This document shows, one piece after another, positions 1 through 6,719 of a DNA stretch of 63,887 nt. The position numbers were made by a program, and so were the translations under genes. The number at the start of each line of letters is the position of its first letter. The stretch's first letter is position 1. Below the pieces are notes generated by a model that was not told the origin of the DNA, did not search any database, and saw nothing but the letters and a program-made list of their open reading frames with translations. The DNA comes from Raineyella sp964528755. GTDB lineage: Bacteria; Actinomycetota; Actinomycetes; Propionibacteriales; Propionibacteriaceae. The stretch is taken from positions 1-63,887 of the forward strand of contig CAZGWN010000006.1 of assembly GCA_964528755.1 (NCBI GenBank), in the 5' to 3' direction.

Positions 1-15
1 ACCACAACTCGCCGC

Positions 16-201
16 CTAACACCCACCGGCCTCACCCACCTTGACAAATTCCGTCTTGCAGTCGACTCGAAGCCGAGCCAACAGAAGCCGCAGCGCTGCC
101 TCGGCGTTGGTGTCAACCACGACGGCTGCCATGCCGAAGATCGGGCTGGCGTTACCGTGGGCGCCACGGTCACCGGTCTCGTCGATGTACGCGTTGAGCA
201 C
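16..201 (-). pseudogene. DUF3800 protein, N-terminal fragment
   Basis: The 61-residue product opens with a motif typical of the DUF3800 N-terminus (a YIDETGDRG stretch followed by FGMAAVVV). DUF3800 proteins are normally 200-300 residues and are often predicted to be RNase H-like nucleases. Here the similarity fades after about 50 residues, and the frame ends in an unrelated tail at a TAG stop. The GTG start lies only 6 bases after the stop of the upstream helix-turn-helix gene, so the two were probably one operon, a pairing common on actinobacterial mobile elements. The truncation could be a frameshift or a rearrangement. The rest of the gene, if it exists, is outside the window. Confidence 0.55.
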
Positions 202-207
202 GTCTCG

Positions 208-699
208 TCACTCATCCTGCTGCTGGTCTGCTTGTTTCGGCGCCCGGCGTGCCGCGTACCGGCTGGTTCCTGGCCGGGTCGGGAACTCGGTCACCTCCGC
301 GCCACCGCTTCCACCGTCGTCGCCACCTATGGGGGCGGCACCTTCTGCTCCATGCCGACCACCCCCTTTCGTCATCGCTCTGATCAGCTGGTCGAGCGCG
401 TCGCGCTCGTCCTGTGTGAGCGATGCCGACTCGGCCGGCGGCTCCCACTGGCCGAGTTCACCGGCCGGCCTGCCCGCAAGCTCACGAAACTCACGAGGGT
501 GCAGGCCCAGCCCTGCGGCGAGCGGTGCCAGGGTCTCCTCGGGCGGCTTCGGCCCGTGGTTGCCTCGTACGTACTTCGCAACGACAGACCGGTGGATCTT
601 GTGTCCACGTGCTCTTGCGCGATCGACGATCCAGTCGATGCTGTGGTCTCCGTTCGCTTGCTGGAGTCGCTTCGACAGGTCGCTCACGTTCACCACCAT
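208..699 (-). CDS. Helix-turn-helix (XRE-like) regulator
   Basis: The product has 163 residues counted from the ATG at 699. The N-terminal half (residues about 5-75) reads as an XRE-like helix-turn-helix of the kind found beside DUF3800 genes: a KRLQQANG segment, a central SVVAKYVRG recognition region and a LAPLAAGLGL helix. The C-terminal third is charged and low in complexity. An in-frame start at 750 would add 17 residues, but it would place the perfect inverted repeat at 731-749 inside the coding region. The 699 start leaves that repeat as an upstream operator. It is followed after 6 bases by the DUF3800 fragment. Target genes are unknown; autoregulation is inferred. Confidence 0.6.
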   Translation of the reverse strand: MVVNVSDLSKRLQQANGDHSIDWIVDRARARGHKIHRSVVAKYVRGNHGPKPPEETLAPLAAGLGLHPREFRELAGRPAGELGQWEPPAESASLTQDERDALDQLIRAMTKGGGRHGAEGAAPIGGDDGGSGGAEVTEFPTRPGTSRYAARRAPKQADQQQDE

Positions 700-730
700 C
701 CATGGATGCCTACAAGCACGCAAAGCATTG

Positions 731-749
731 TGTGCATTGACTATGCACA
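731..749. promoter_or_regulatory. Perfect inverted repeat, candidate operator
   Basis: TGTGCAT-N5-ATGCACA is a perfect 7-bp inverted repeat. It lies about 30 bases upstream of the helix-turn-helix gene (start 699) and upstream of a small divergent reading frame (start 906). Its position and symmetry suggest an autoregulatory binding site for the XRE-like protein. This is inference from position only. Confidence 0.45.
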
Positions 750-905
750 AACTACGGCCTTGTGGCTCGCCGTGGCGCGCGGTCCCGCGTGCACGGATGG
801 TTGGCGTTGTGCGGGTTCTGGTGCATACCAGTCGTAGGTCTTTACAGACCGAAGACTATCGATCTAGTGTGCGGAACCACGGATGGACAAGATTGGAGGT
901 TGACC

Positions 906-1052
906 GTGAGACCCAAGTCGCGACGCGCGCTCCTGGACTCCATGGCCTTCCGCAACGTGAAGACTGCGTACGCGCTGGCACGCCTGTCGACAACGCCTCT
1001 GCGGTCTCAAGGTCGGCGCCTGTGGGCACCTTGGGGACTCCTGCACGAGTAG
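906..1052 (+). CDS. Small basic protein of unknown function
   Basis: This 48-residue frame starts at GTG 906. A GGAGG ribosome-binding site lies at 895-899, six bases upstream, which is the main reason for listing it. The product is basic and I do not recognise it. It is divergent from the helix-turn-helix gene and ends 14 bases before the degenerate IS3 element, so it could be the stump of a longer gene cut by the insertion. It could also be chance coding potential. Confidence 0.25.
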   Translation: MRPKSRRALLDSMAFRNVKTAYALARLSTTPLRSQGRRLWAPWGLLHE

Positions 1053-1065
1053 GTGACAGGTTCGT

Positions 1066-1931
1066 TCAGGCTTCCTGAGTGGCCGGTGTGGTCATGATGG
1101 TCTCGTCCTCGACCGGGGTCAACCTGCCCAGCGAGGACTGCCGGCGGCGTCGGTGATAGGTCCGTTCGATGCACATCACGAACGCGATCCGCAACTCCTG
1201 CCGAGTGGCCCAGGTGCGGCGGTCCAGGACGTTCTTTGCAGCACCGCGAAGAACGAGTCCATGGTCGCGATGTCTCCGGCCGCACCAGCCCTTTCCAGGG
1301 AGCCGACGATGTCGGGGCGGTGCAGGGCACGGACGGGCTTCCTGGACCGAAATTGCGATCCGCGGTCCGTATGCAGGATGCACCCGGCCGCCTCGGTGCG
1401 TCTGGCGACGGCGTTGTCGGGGCTTCGACGGCCAGGCGGGACGTCATCTGGTCACTGATGGAGTAGCCCACGATCCGGTTGGAGGACACGTCCTTGACCG
1501 CGCACAGGTAGAGCGTGCCCACCCCTGGTGCGGTGTTCGGTGTTGTCGGCCGGCCACAACTCGTTCGCAGCGTCGGCGCTGAAGTTCCGCTGGACCAGGT
1601 CGTCGTGGACCGGCGGAGGGGACTTCTTGCCGCGCTTGTTGCCGAACGCCGACCACCGGCCGTTGCTCGACCAGACCCGCCACGCCCAACGCTGGGACGC
1701 GCCGTGGCCGGTGTCGCGGGCCTCGTCGGCCAGGTAGCGGTAGCCGAACTCCGGATCGTCGCGATGGGCTTCGAACAGCGCGTTCGCCCAGTAGGCCTCG
1801 GCCAGTTCGGCATCGGTGACCAGAGGTTCGAGCCAGCGGCACCAGGGCTGGCGGGCGATCGTCAGGACCCGACACGTCACCGCTACGGGGATCTCGTCGG
1901 CGGCCGGCTCGCTCGCGAGCGGGTCCATCAT
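1066..1931 (-). pseudogene. IS3-family transposase OrfB (integrase), frameshifted
   Basis: OrfB-like sequence can be followed only by changing frame. One frame covers 1931 to about 1530 (containing FGYRYLADEARDTGH and NELWPADNTEH). A second covers about 1525 to 1440 (LYLCAVKDVSSNRIVGYSIS, an integrase-core segment). A third covers the 3' end from about 1270 (LRIAFVMCIERTYHRRRRQS, the typical IS3 C-terminus). At least two or three frameshifts therefore interrupt the DDE integrase domain. It begins in an ATGA-type overlap with OrfA next to an AAAA run, where IS3 elements normally use -1 frameshifting. Non-functional remnant. Confidence 0.75.
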
Positions 1932-2245
1932 TTTCCCGGCAGGTTCGCCTGCGACAGGTAGGTCCCGGCCCGGCGCAGGACCTCGTTCTCCTGATCCAGC
2001 AACCGGATCCGTTTCTTCGCCTCACCCAGCTCAGCATTCTCCGCGCTGGTGGTGCCTGGCGTGAGGCCGTCTTCGACGTCGGCTTGGCCCATCCAATTTC
2101 GCAGGCAGGACCCGGCGACGCCGAACTCGGCCACGATCTGCTCGATCGTCTGGCTGCTCTCACGGCTGCGGGCGACGTTGACAACGTCGCCGCGGAACTC
2201 CTCGGGGAAAAGGCTTGGGCACGGTGCACGTCCTTCCAGCGACAC
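1928..2245 (-). CDS. IS3-family transposase OrfA
   Basis: The 105-residue product has the IS3 OrfA plan. A helix-turn-helix occupies roughly residues 15-55 (EEFRGDVVNVARSRE, then QIVAEFGVAGSCLRNW). It is followed by a leucine-zipper-like helix (AKKRIRLLDQENEVLRRAG) that mediates multimerisation in the family. The start is GTG at 2245. The frame itself is intact although its OrfB partner is broken, so it probably has no transposition role now. Confidence 0.7.
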   Translation of the reverse strand: MSLEGRAPCPSLFPEEFRGDVVNVARSRESSQTIEQIVAEFGVAGSCLRNWMGQADVEDGLTPGTTSAENAELGEAKKRIRLLDQENEVLRRAGTYLSQANLPGK

Positions 2246-2367
2246 CCCACGGCGTCACAGGCCATGTGTCGCCCATCCGTGCAGAAGTCCCGCCACGTCC
2301 CCGCAGCCATCGCCGAGGAGCAGCCGCCATCCAGGGGTCGGCTTTCAACCCTCAATATGGGCCCGGC

Positions 2368-2778
2368 TCAGCCGCCGTTGACGGCTTCGCGCCGGTAGTC
2401 GGTTGGGCTGACCCCGACGATGGCGCTGAACCGGCGTGCGGCATGACCGCGGCTGCTCCACCCGACCCGACTCATCGCGACACCGATGGGAAGATCGGTC
2501 TCCACCAGAAGCTGGGCCAAGCGGTGAGCCCGAACACGAGCCAGGTACTGCATGGGCGCCATCCCGAAGCGCAAGCTGAATGCCCTGCCCAGTTGCGACG
2601 TCGACAGGTGCACGCGGTCCGCAAGGTCATGGAGTCGCCAGGCCCGTTCGGGACATTCGGCGAGCAGCCGTGCTGCGCGCTGTACGGCGATCTCACTCGG
2701 GCCCGGATCCGGCGCTCTGCCGTGCTCGGTCTCGTCGACGCGCGCCTGCCCTCGTCGACAGTTGGCGCCGATGTTCAT
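2368..2778 (-). CDS. AraC-type DNA-binding protein, lone C-terminal domain
   Basis: The 136-residue product is essentially only the double helix-turn-helix DNA-binding domain of AraC/XylS proteins (about residues 35-130: LHDLADRVHLSTSQLGRAF and, in the second motif, IGVAMSRVGWSSRGHAARRF). No ligand-binding domain is present. The ATG at 2778 overlaps the erm stop in an ATGA arrangement, so translation is coupled to the methyltransferase. A longer frame reaching to 2916 would lie inside erm and is less likely. It may regulate the resistance locus or another gene. No target can be named from sequence. Confidence 0.7.
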   Translation of the reverse strand: MNIGANCRRGQARVDETEHGRAPDPGPSEIAVQRAARLLAECPERAWRLHDLADRVHLSTSQLGRAFSLRFGMAPMQYLARVRAHRLAQLLVETDLPIGVAMSRVGWSSRGHAARRFSAIVGVSPTDYRREAVNGG

Positions 2779-3593
2779 CGACGGCTCCTTCCCGTCCGCT
2801 TGGCCGTACGGCGTACCAGGGGTGAGGAGCCGGTTGTCGTGAACAGGTCGGCCCATGCCTCGACCGGCACGTTCTTCGGCAGCCCGGCAGCGGTGACGCC
2901 GTGGCGACCCAGCCATGCCCGTGCCGCCTGTGGCGAGCCCAGCGCGGTGTTGCGTGCAAGGATCTGGGCAAGCCCGCGACCGGGCCCGGTGTAGACGCGG
3001 TGAACCAGCGTGTGGAATTGTCGTCTGTGTTCCGGAGGCAGAAGCGGCTGCTCGCGGCGATGGATGGTGAGGATGCCACCGTCAACCCCGGGTCGTGGGG
3101 TGAACGCGCAGGCAGGGACACGACCATGCAGCGCGAACTCGAACCAAGGCGCCCATTGCGCAGTCATCATCGTTGCACCGCCGACGCCGGCTCTGCGACG
3201 GGCGACCTCCCATTGCACGAGCAAGACGGCATCGGTCCACGCGGGCGCGCGCAGGATGCGCCGCAATATCGCCGTGGTCTGGTGAAACGGCAGGTTGCCG
3301 GCGAGCACATGCGGAGACGCCGGAAGTCGATAGGTCAGGAAGTCGCCGGCGACGACGTCCACCTGCGAGGCGAGTCGTTCCTCCAATCGTCGAGCGAGCC
3401 GCGAGTCGATCTCGACTGCGGTCACCGGCCGGCCGAGCATCGCCAGCGGGACGGTGAGTGCGCCGTCGCCAGGTCCGATCTCGATGATCGGTCCCGCCGT
3501 GGCAGCCACCAGCCGCGTCATCGTGGCGACGGTGGATCGGTCACTCAGGAAGTTCTGGCCGTACTCGTGACGGCCGTGTCGATAGGTTGGCAC
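2775..3593 (-). CDS. erm: 23S rRNA adenine N6-methyltransferase, Erm(X)-like
   Basis: Erm enzymes methylate A2058 of 23S rRNA and give macrolide-lincosamide-streptogramin B resistance. The 272-residue product carries GQNFL near residue 12, the SAM-binding motif EIGPGDG (38-44), the VEID acidic motif (60-63), a GDF motif (83-85) and the catalytic NLPF (100-103). The segments WTDAVLLVQWEVARRRAGVG and TMMTAQWAPWF are close to what I know of Erm(X) from corynebacteria. The GTG at 3593 is preferred over the in-frame GTG at 3626 because a GGAG site sits six bases upstream and the N-terminus then matches Erm(X) length. A short leader peptide and an SD-blocking hairpin lie upstream. The Arg-rich C-terminal tail is normal for actinobacterial Erms. 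Confidence 0.9.
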   Translation of the reverse strand: MPTYRHGRHEYGQNFLSDRSTVATMTRLVAATAGPIIEIGPGDGALTVPLAMLGRPVTAVEIDSRLARRLEERLASQVDVVAGDFLTYRLPASPHVLAGNLPFHQTTAILRRILRAPAWTDAVLLVQWEVARRRAGVGGATMMTAQWAPWFEFALHGRVPACAFTPRPGVDGGILTIHRREQPLLPPEHRRQFHTLVHRVYTGPGRGLAQILARNTALGSPQAARAWLGRHGVTAAGLPKNVPVEAWADLFTTTGSSPLVRRTAKRTGRSRR

Positions 3594-3598
3594 TGTCT

Positions 3599-3619
3599 GC
3601 TCCGTGGTTGCTGCGGAGC
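3599..3619 (-). promoter_or_regulatory. Hairpin masking the erm ribosome-binding site
   Basis: On the transcript, GCTCCG and CGGAGC are separated by a 9-base loop. The 3' arm contains the GGAG ribosome-binding site of erm (3603-3600). Upstream mRNA sequence GTTGCT (3670-3665) could instead pair with AGCAAC in the loop region (3612-3607), offering an alternative fold. This is the layout expected for translational attenuation driven by ribosome stalling in the leader peptide. Confidence 0.6.
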
Positions 3620-3693
3620 CGGGCACGCTGAAAGAGCCGCCCGGCCGTGATCACCGGGGGCGGGAGCAACAGGGTGGAGTGTGCTCGCCGCCG

Positions 3694-3738
3694 TCAGCGG
3701 CTGCGCAGGCGCAGCGAAGCAGTGCCGTAAACCAACAT
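3694..3738 (-). CDS. erm leader peptide with Arg-Leu-Arg stalling motif
   Basis: A complete 14-codon frame, MLVYGTASLRLRSR followed by TGA, ends about 100 bases upstream of the erm start. It contains RLR, the Arg-X-Arg macrolide-arrest motif known from Erm leader peptides such as that of ErmD. Ribosome stalling there in the presence of macrolide would be expected to open the hairpin that hides the erm ribosome-binding site. A TAGGCT hexamer at 3751-3746 ends 7 bases before the ATG, so transcription may begin at or close to the start codon (a leaderless message). There is no good Shine-Dalgarno sequence at normal distance, which agrees with that. Confidence 0.75.
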   Translation of the reverse strand: MLVYGTASLRLRSR

Positions 3739-3830
3739 GTCGACCAGCCTAGGCGACCCCCTTGCGACTCAGCGACCCGAGAACTCTTCCGCACCCGAAG
3801 ATGCGCAGATCCGTATCACGACAGATCAGA

Positions 3831-4598
3831 TCAGCCCGGCATCGGACCCCGTGAGATCGGCATGAGACGAGGGCCGCGACGACCGGCGAGGAAATCGCCG
3901 ACGATGCGGGTGCAGTCGTGCGGGTGCTCGTGCAGCAGCAGGTGTGTCGCCCCGGGGACAATGGCGAGGTGACCATCCGGTAGCGCCCGGTACAGCGCGA
4001 TGGTGTGTTCCAGGGTCACGAGGTCGTCGTCGCCCGCGACGACGAGCGACGGGCAGCCCACCTTCGCGAGGTCGGCGGTGGTGATCGACGTGCCCTGCCG
4101 GGCGCCGGCAGCGATCTTGCGGGCGACGATCGGGAAGTGGTCCGCGCCGTCCGGGGAGACGTCGGCGTAGGCGGAGACGATCTGCGGCGGCCAGTCACCG
4201 TCCGGGTCGGGACGCACGATGAGCCCGGCAGGGTCGAAGGCGCCGCTGATGAGCACCAGTGTGGACACCAGATCCGGGCGATGTACGGCGACCCAGAGGG
4301 CGACACCCGCGCCGGCGCTGTAGCCGACCAGGGCCGCAGGTCCGCCGACGATCCGATCGATGAACGCGCTGGTGTCGGCCGCCATGTTCTCGACCGTGAT
4401 CGGCCCGTCCACGTCGGCGGTGTGGCCGTGGCCGCGACGATCCGGCAGAAGCAGGCGGTGGCGGTCGGCGAGGGCGTCGAGGTTGCCGTCGAAGTCGCGC
4501 GAGTCGCTGAACCCGCCGTGCAGCAGCACGACCGGATCACCGGCGCCCTTTTCGTCGTACCAGAGGTCTACAGGGTTGAGGGAGAGATGGTTGCTCAT
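3831..4598 (-). CDS. Alpha/beta hydrolase
   Basis: The 255-residue single-domain alpha/beta-hydrolase has an HGG oxyanion region (27-29), the nucleophile elbow GYSAG with Ser94, an acidic residue in GDDD (190-193) and a candidate His219 in the GATHL motif. Such proteins hydrolyse esters, lactones or similar bonds; the substrate cannot be read from sequence. Its ATG overlaps the stop of the upstream sigma factor gene (ATGA), so the two are co-translated. The hydrolase may therefore belong to the sigma factor's own response. No signal peptide; cytoplasmic. Confidence 0.8.
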   Translation of the reverse strand: MSNHLSLNPVDLWYDEKGAGDPVVLLHGGFSDSRDFDGNLDALADRHRLLLPDRRGHGHTADVDGPITVENMAADTSAFIDRIVGGPAALVGYSAGAGVALWVAVHRPDLVSTLVLISGAFDPAGLIVRPDPDGDWPPQIVSAYADVSPDGADHFPIVARKIAAGARQGTSITTADLAKVGCPSLVVAGDDDLVTLEHTIALYRALPDGHLAIVPGATHLLLHEHPHDCTRIVGDFLAGRRGPRLMPISRGPMPG

Positions 4599-5593
4599 GC
4601 AGGGGTATACGAGGCGGGATCCCGAAACTCATCGCTCAGCCCGAACAGTCGGAACATCTCCACGGGCCGCCCGAGGAACGTCGTCGTCGCCATCAACCTC
4701 CCGCCGCGCCACTCCATGACGGCCAGGGCGAACGGGCGCAGCTGCCCGTCACCGCCCGGACGGTACTGCGCGACCGCCGTGGTGCCGGCAGCGCGCACGG
4801 GGACCAGCCGCGATCCGGCACAGGGATCGCCCGCCGCGCGCAGCGCCGACGCCATCGCCGCGCGCCCGTGCAGCCACCAGCGGTAGGGCGGCATGGACGT
4901 CGTGCCGTCCTCGCGCAGCAGCTCGATCAGCGCCTCGATGTCGCTGCGTTCGAACGCCTCGTAATACCGGCGCAGCAGTGCATCGGAATTGGTGTCCAGC
5001 GCGCCGGGCTCCCGCCCCTCCGTACGCAACGTGGTCCGGGCGCGCTGAAGGGCACTGTTCACCGATGCCGCCGTCGTGTCGAGTACGCCCGCGATCTCGG
5101 CGGCGGAGTAGGCGAGAACGTCCTTGAGGATCAGGGTCGCGCGCTGCCGAGGCGGCAGGCGTTGGAGCGCGGCGATGAACGCGAGACGGATCGAGTCGCG
5201 CAGCACCGCCTGCTCCGCCGGGTCGCCGCTCCCGTCGATCACGAGGGAGTCGGGGATCGGCAGCACCCACGCCGTTTCGGGGAGCGGGGCTCCGAGATCC
5301 GGGCCGGGGACCCATGCCGGCCCCATGTCCACGGCGAGTTCCCGCCGCCTGCTGGCGGTCCCCACCATGTCGAGGCAGATGTTGGTCGCGATGCGATAGA
5401 GCCAGGTCCGCACTGACGCCATCGACGCGTCGAACGAGGATTGCGCCCGCCACGCCCGCAGCAGGGTCTCCTGTACCGCATCCTCGGCATCGAAGGGCGA
5501 TCCGAGCATCCGATAGCAGTAGCCGACCAGCTCACGGCGGAACCGTTCCAGGTGCTCGGCCGACAGGTTGTCCGCCGATCGCTCCTCAGCCAT
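4595..5593 (-). CDS. ECF sigma factor with SnoaL-like C-terminal domain
   Basis: The 332-residue product has an ECF sigma region 2 (about residues 10-80, with YCYRMLGSPFDAEDAVQETL), region 4 (about 140-195, LPPRQRATLILKDVLAYSAAEIAG) and an extra C-terminal domain of about 120 residues resembling the SnoaL/NTF2 fold. This is the plan of the SigG/SigJ-type extended ECF groups, where the tail replaces a separate anti-sigma factor in controlling activity. No anti-sigma gene is adjacent. The gene overlaps the HhH gene upstream by 8 bases and the hydrolase downstream by 4, forming a three-gene operon. Confidence 0.88.
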   Translation of the reverse strand: MAEERSADNLSAEHLERFRRELVGYCYRMLGSPFDAEDAVQETLLRAWRAQSSFDASMASVRTWLYRIATNICLDMVGTASRRRELAVDMGPAWVPGPDLGAPLPETAWVLPIPDSLVIDGSGDPAEQAVLRDSIRLAFIAALQRLPPRQRATLILKDVLAYSAAEIAGVLDTTAASVNSALQRARTTLRTEGREPGALDTNSDALLRRYYEAFERSDIEALIELLREDGTTSMPPYRWWLHGRAAMASALRAAGDPCAGSRLVPVRAAGTTAVAQYRPGGDGQLRPFALAVMEWRGGRLMATTTFLGRPVEMFRLFGLSDEFRDPASYTPA

Positions 5594-5786
5594 CCCGGAA
5601 CCTCAGTCCTCTGGCCACGAGTTCCTCGCCCAGGATGCGGATCGCCTGGGGGCCGACGCCGTGCAGGGCGGGAAGCTCCCGCTCCGTGCGCTGTGGGAGC
5701 TGATCGGATCCGGTGAGGCCTTCGGCGGCGAGAGCGCGAGTGGCGACCGTGCCGAGCGAGGACGGGAACCCGCTGCCCGGCGGCAT
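5586..5786 (-). CDS. Small helix-hairpin-helix protein
   Basis: Counted from ATG 5786, the 66-residue product is almost entirely a helix-hairpin-helix unit: LGTVATRALAAEGL, then a LPALHGVGPQAIRILGEEL hairpin with the HGVGP turn. Proteins of this size and pattern are common in actinobacteria and are presumed to bind nucleic acid non-specifically. Starts further upstream (5864) would add a Trp/Pro-rich extension without family similarity. Its 3' end overlaps the sigma-factor start by 8 bases, so it is the first gene of that operon. Confidence 0.65.
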   Translation of the reverse strand: MPPGSGFPSSLGTVATRALAAEGLTGSDQLPQRTERELPALHGVGPQAIRILGEELVARGLRFRDG

Positions 5787-5960
5787 GTCCGGCCTCCCCC
5801 CGGGAGCCCAGGACCACCCCCAGGTCAACAAGATCCACGGGCCCGACTCCCCCACGACCCCCATTCTCCTTGGTGAGACAACCGGTGATCAGGGGGGCGC
5901 CGGCCGGCCTCACGGCCGGATCTGATCGTGCTCGGTGCACGGGGTTTTCGTGAAGGACGC

Positions 5961-6590
5961 ATGGGCTCACCGGGTGCCCGCCGTACCGAGACTGAGGTCA
6001 TGGGAAACGCCGAACATGTCACCAGTCCTCAGCACCGGCCTGCGTCCGGCCGGCTTGCGCTCACCCTCCGGCAGGTGATCGCCCGATGGCCCTCCGTACT
6101 CGGTCTGGTGGCTCTGCTCGGAAACCTCGCCGACGGAGCCGATCCCCACGTCACCGCGATGATCATCATCATTGCCGCCACCTGCTACCTCGGAGCAGCC
6201 GTCCTCGGCTCACCGAGAAGCGCATGGGCCATGGTGGTCGTCACCGGCGCGGCGGTGCTTCTCGCCGGACTCACCGGCCTCGATCCCACGGCCACCCTGA
6301 TCGCCCTGGGGATCGGCCTCGCGGTCATCGGACTCATCCGCTCCAGGGGGAGCCATCGCCGAGAGATCGGTGTGCAGGCGGTGGCCTTCCTCGTCTACTC
6401 CGCCATCGGACTGACCGCGATGATGTCCGACCCCACCTGGACCATCTACCTGGCCGCGGCGGTCGCGCTCGGACACACGGCTTGGGATGTCGCGCATTTC
6501 ATCCGGGACAAGGTCGTGACGCGGTCCCTCACCGAGGCCTGTTTCGTCCTTGATCTCGGCCTCGCCGCCGCACTTTTGGCATCGGCCTAG
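5961..6590 (+). CDS. Multi-pass membrane protein of unknown function
   Basis: The 209-residue product has about six predicted hydrophobic segments after a polar N-terminus, with few charged residues between them, and ends ALLASA. No family is recognised. The start is uncertain. ATG 5961 has AAGGA three bases upstream, and ATG 6000 has GAGG two bases upstream; both spacings are short. It is divergent from the sigma-factor operon. The ISL3 element inserted 130 bases downstream may have removed former neighbours. Confidence 0.6.
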   Translation: MGSPGARRTETEVMGNAEHVTSPQHRPASGRLALTLRQVIARWPSVLGLVALLGNLADGADPHVTAMIIIIAATCYLGAAVLGSPRSAWAMVVVTGAAVLLAGLTGLDPTATLIALGIGLAVIGLIRSRGSHRREIGVQAVAFLVYSAIGLTAMMSDPTWTIYLAAAVALGHTAWDVAHFIRDKVVTRSLTEACFVLDLGLAAALLASA

Positions 6591-6610
6591 GCCGCCATGT
6601 CCGGCGATGG

Positions 6611-6642
6611 CGACCTGAACCCCAAAACCGACCTGAACCCCC
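6611..6642. repeat. Direct repeat CGACCTGAACCCC
   Basis: The sequence CGACCTGAACCCC occurs at 6611-6623 and again at 6629-6641, separated by five bases (AAAAC). It lies in the short gap between the membrane-protein gene and the ISL3 element. I see no function for it. Confidence 0.4.
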
Positions 6643-6719
6643 AACACTTGTGAATATGGCAGGTCCCGCGGTCCGTCCCGGACCCGTCGACCTACTCACC
6701 GGAATTGAATAGGATTGTC

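Larger units (their letters stand above)
1066..2245 (-). mobile_element. Degenerate IS3-family insertion sequence
   Basis: The span holds an OrfA reading frame followed by OrfB-like coding sequence on the same strand, the layout of IS3-family elements. OrfB is broken by several frameshifts, so the element should not be able to move by itself. I could not identify convincing terminal inverted repeats or a target duplication; the limits given are those of the coding remnants. Confidence 0.75.

Noticed and set aside
2368..2916. Longer 182-residue form of the AraC-type protein
   Set aside because: The extra residues lie inside erm and resemble nothing; the ATGA overlap at 2775-2778 gives a natural start.
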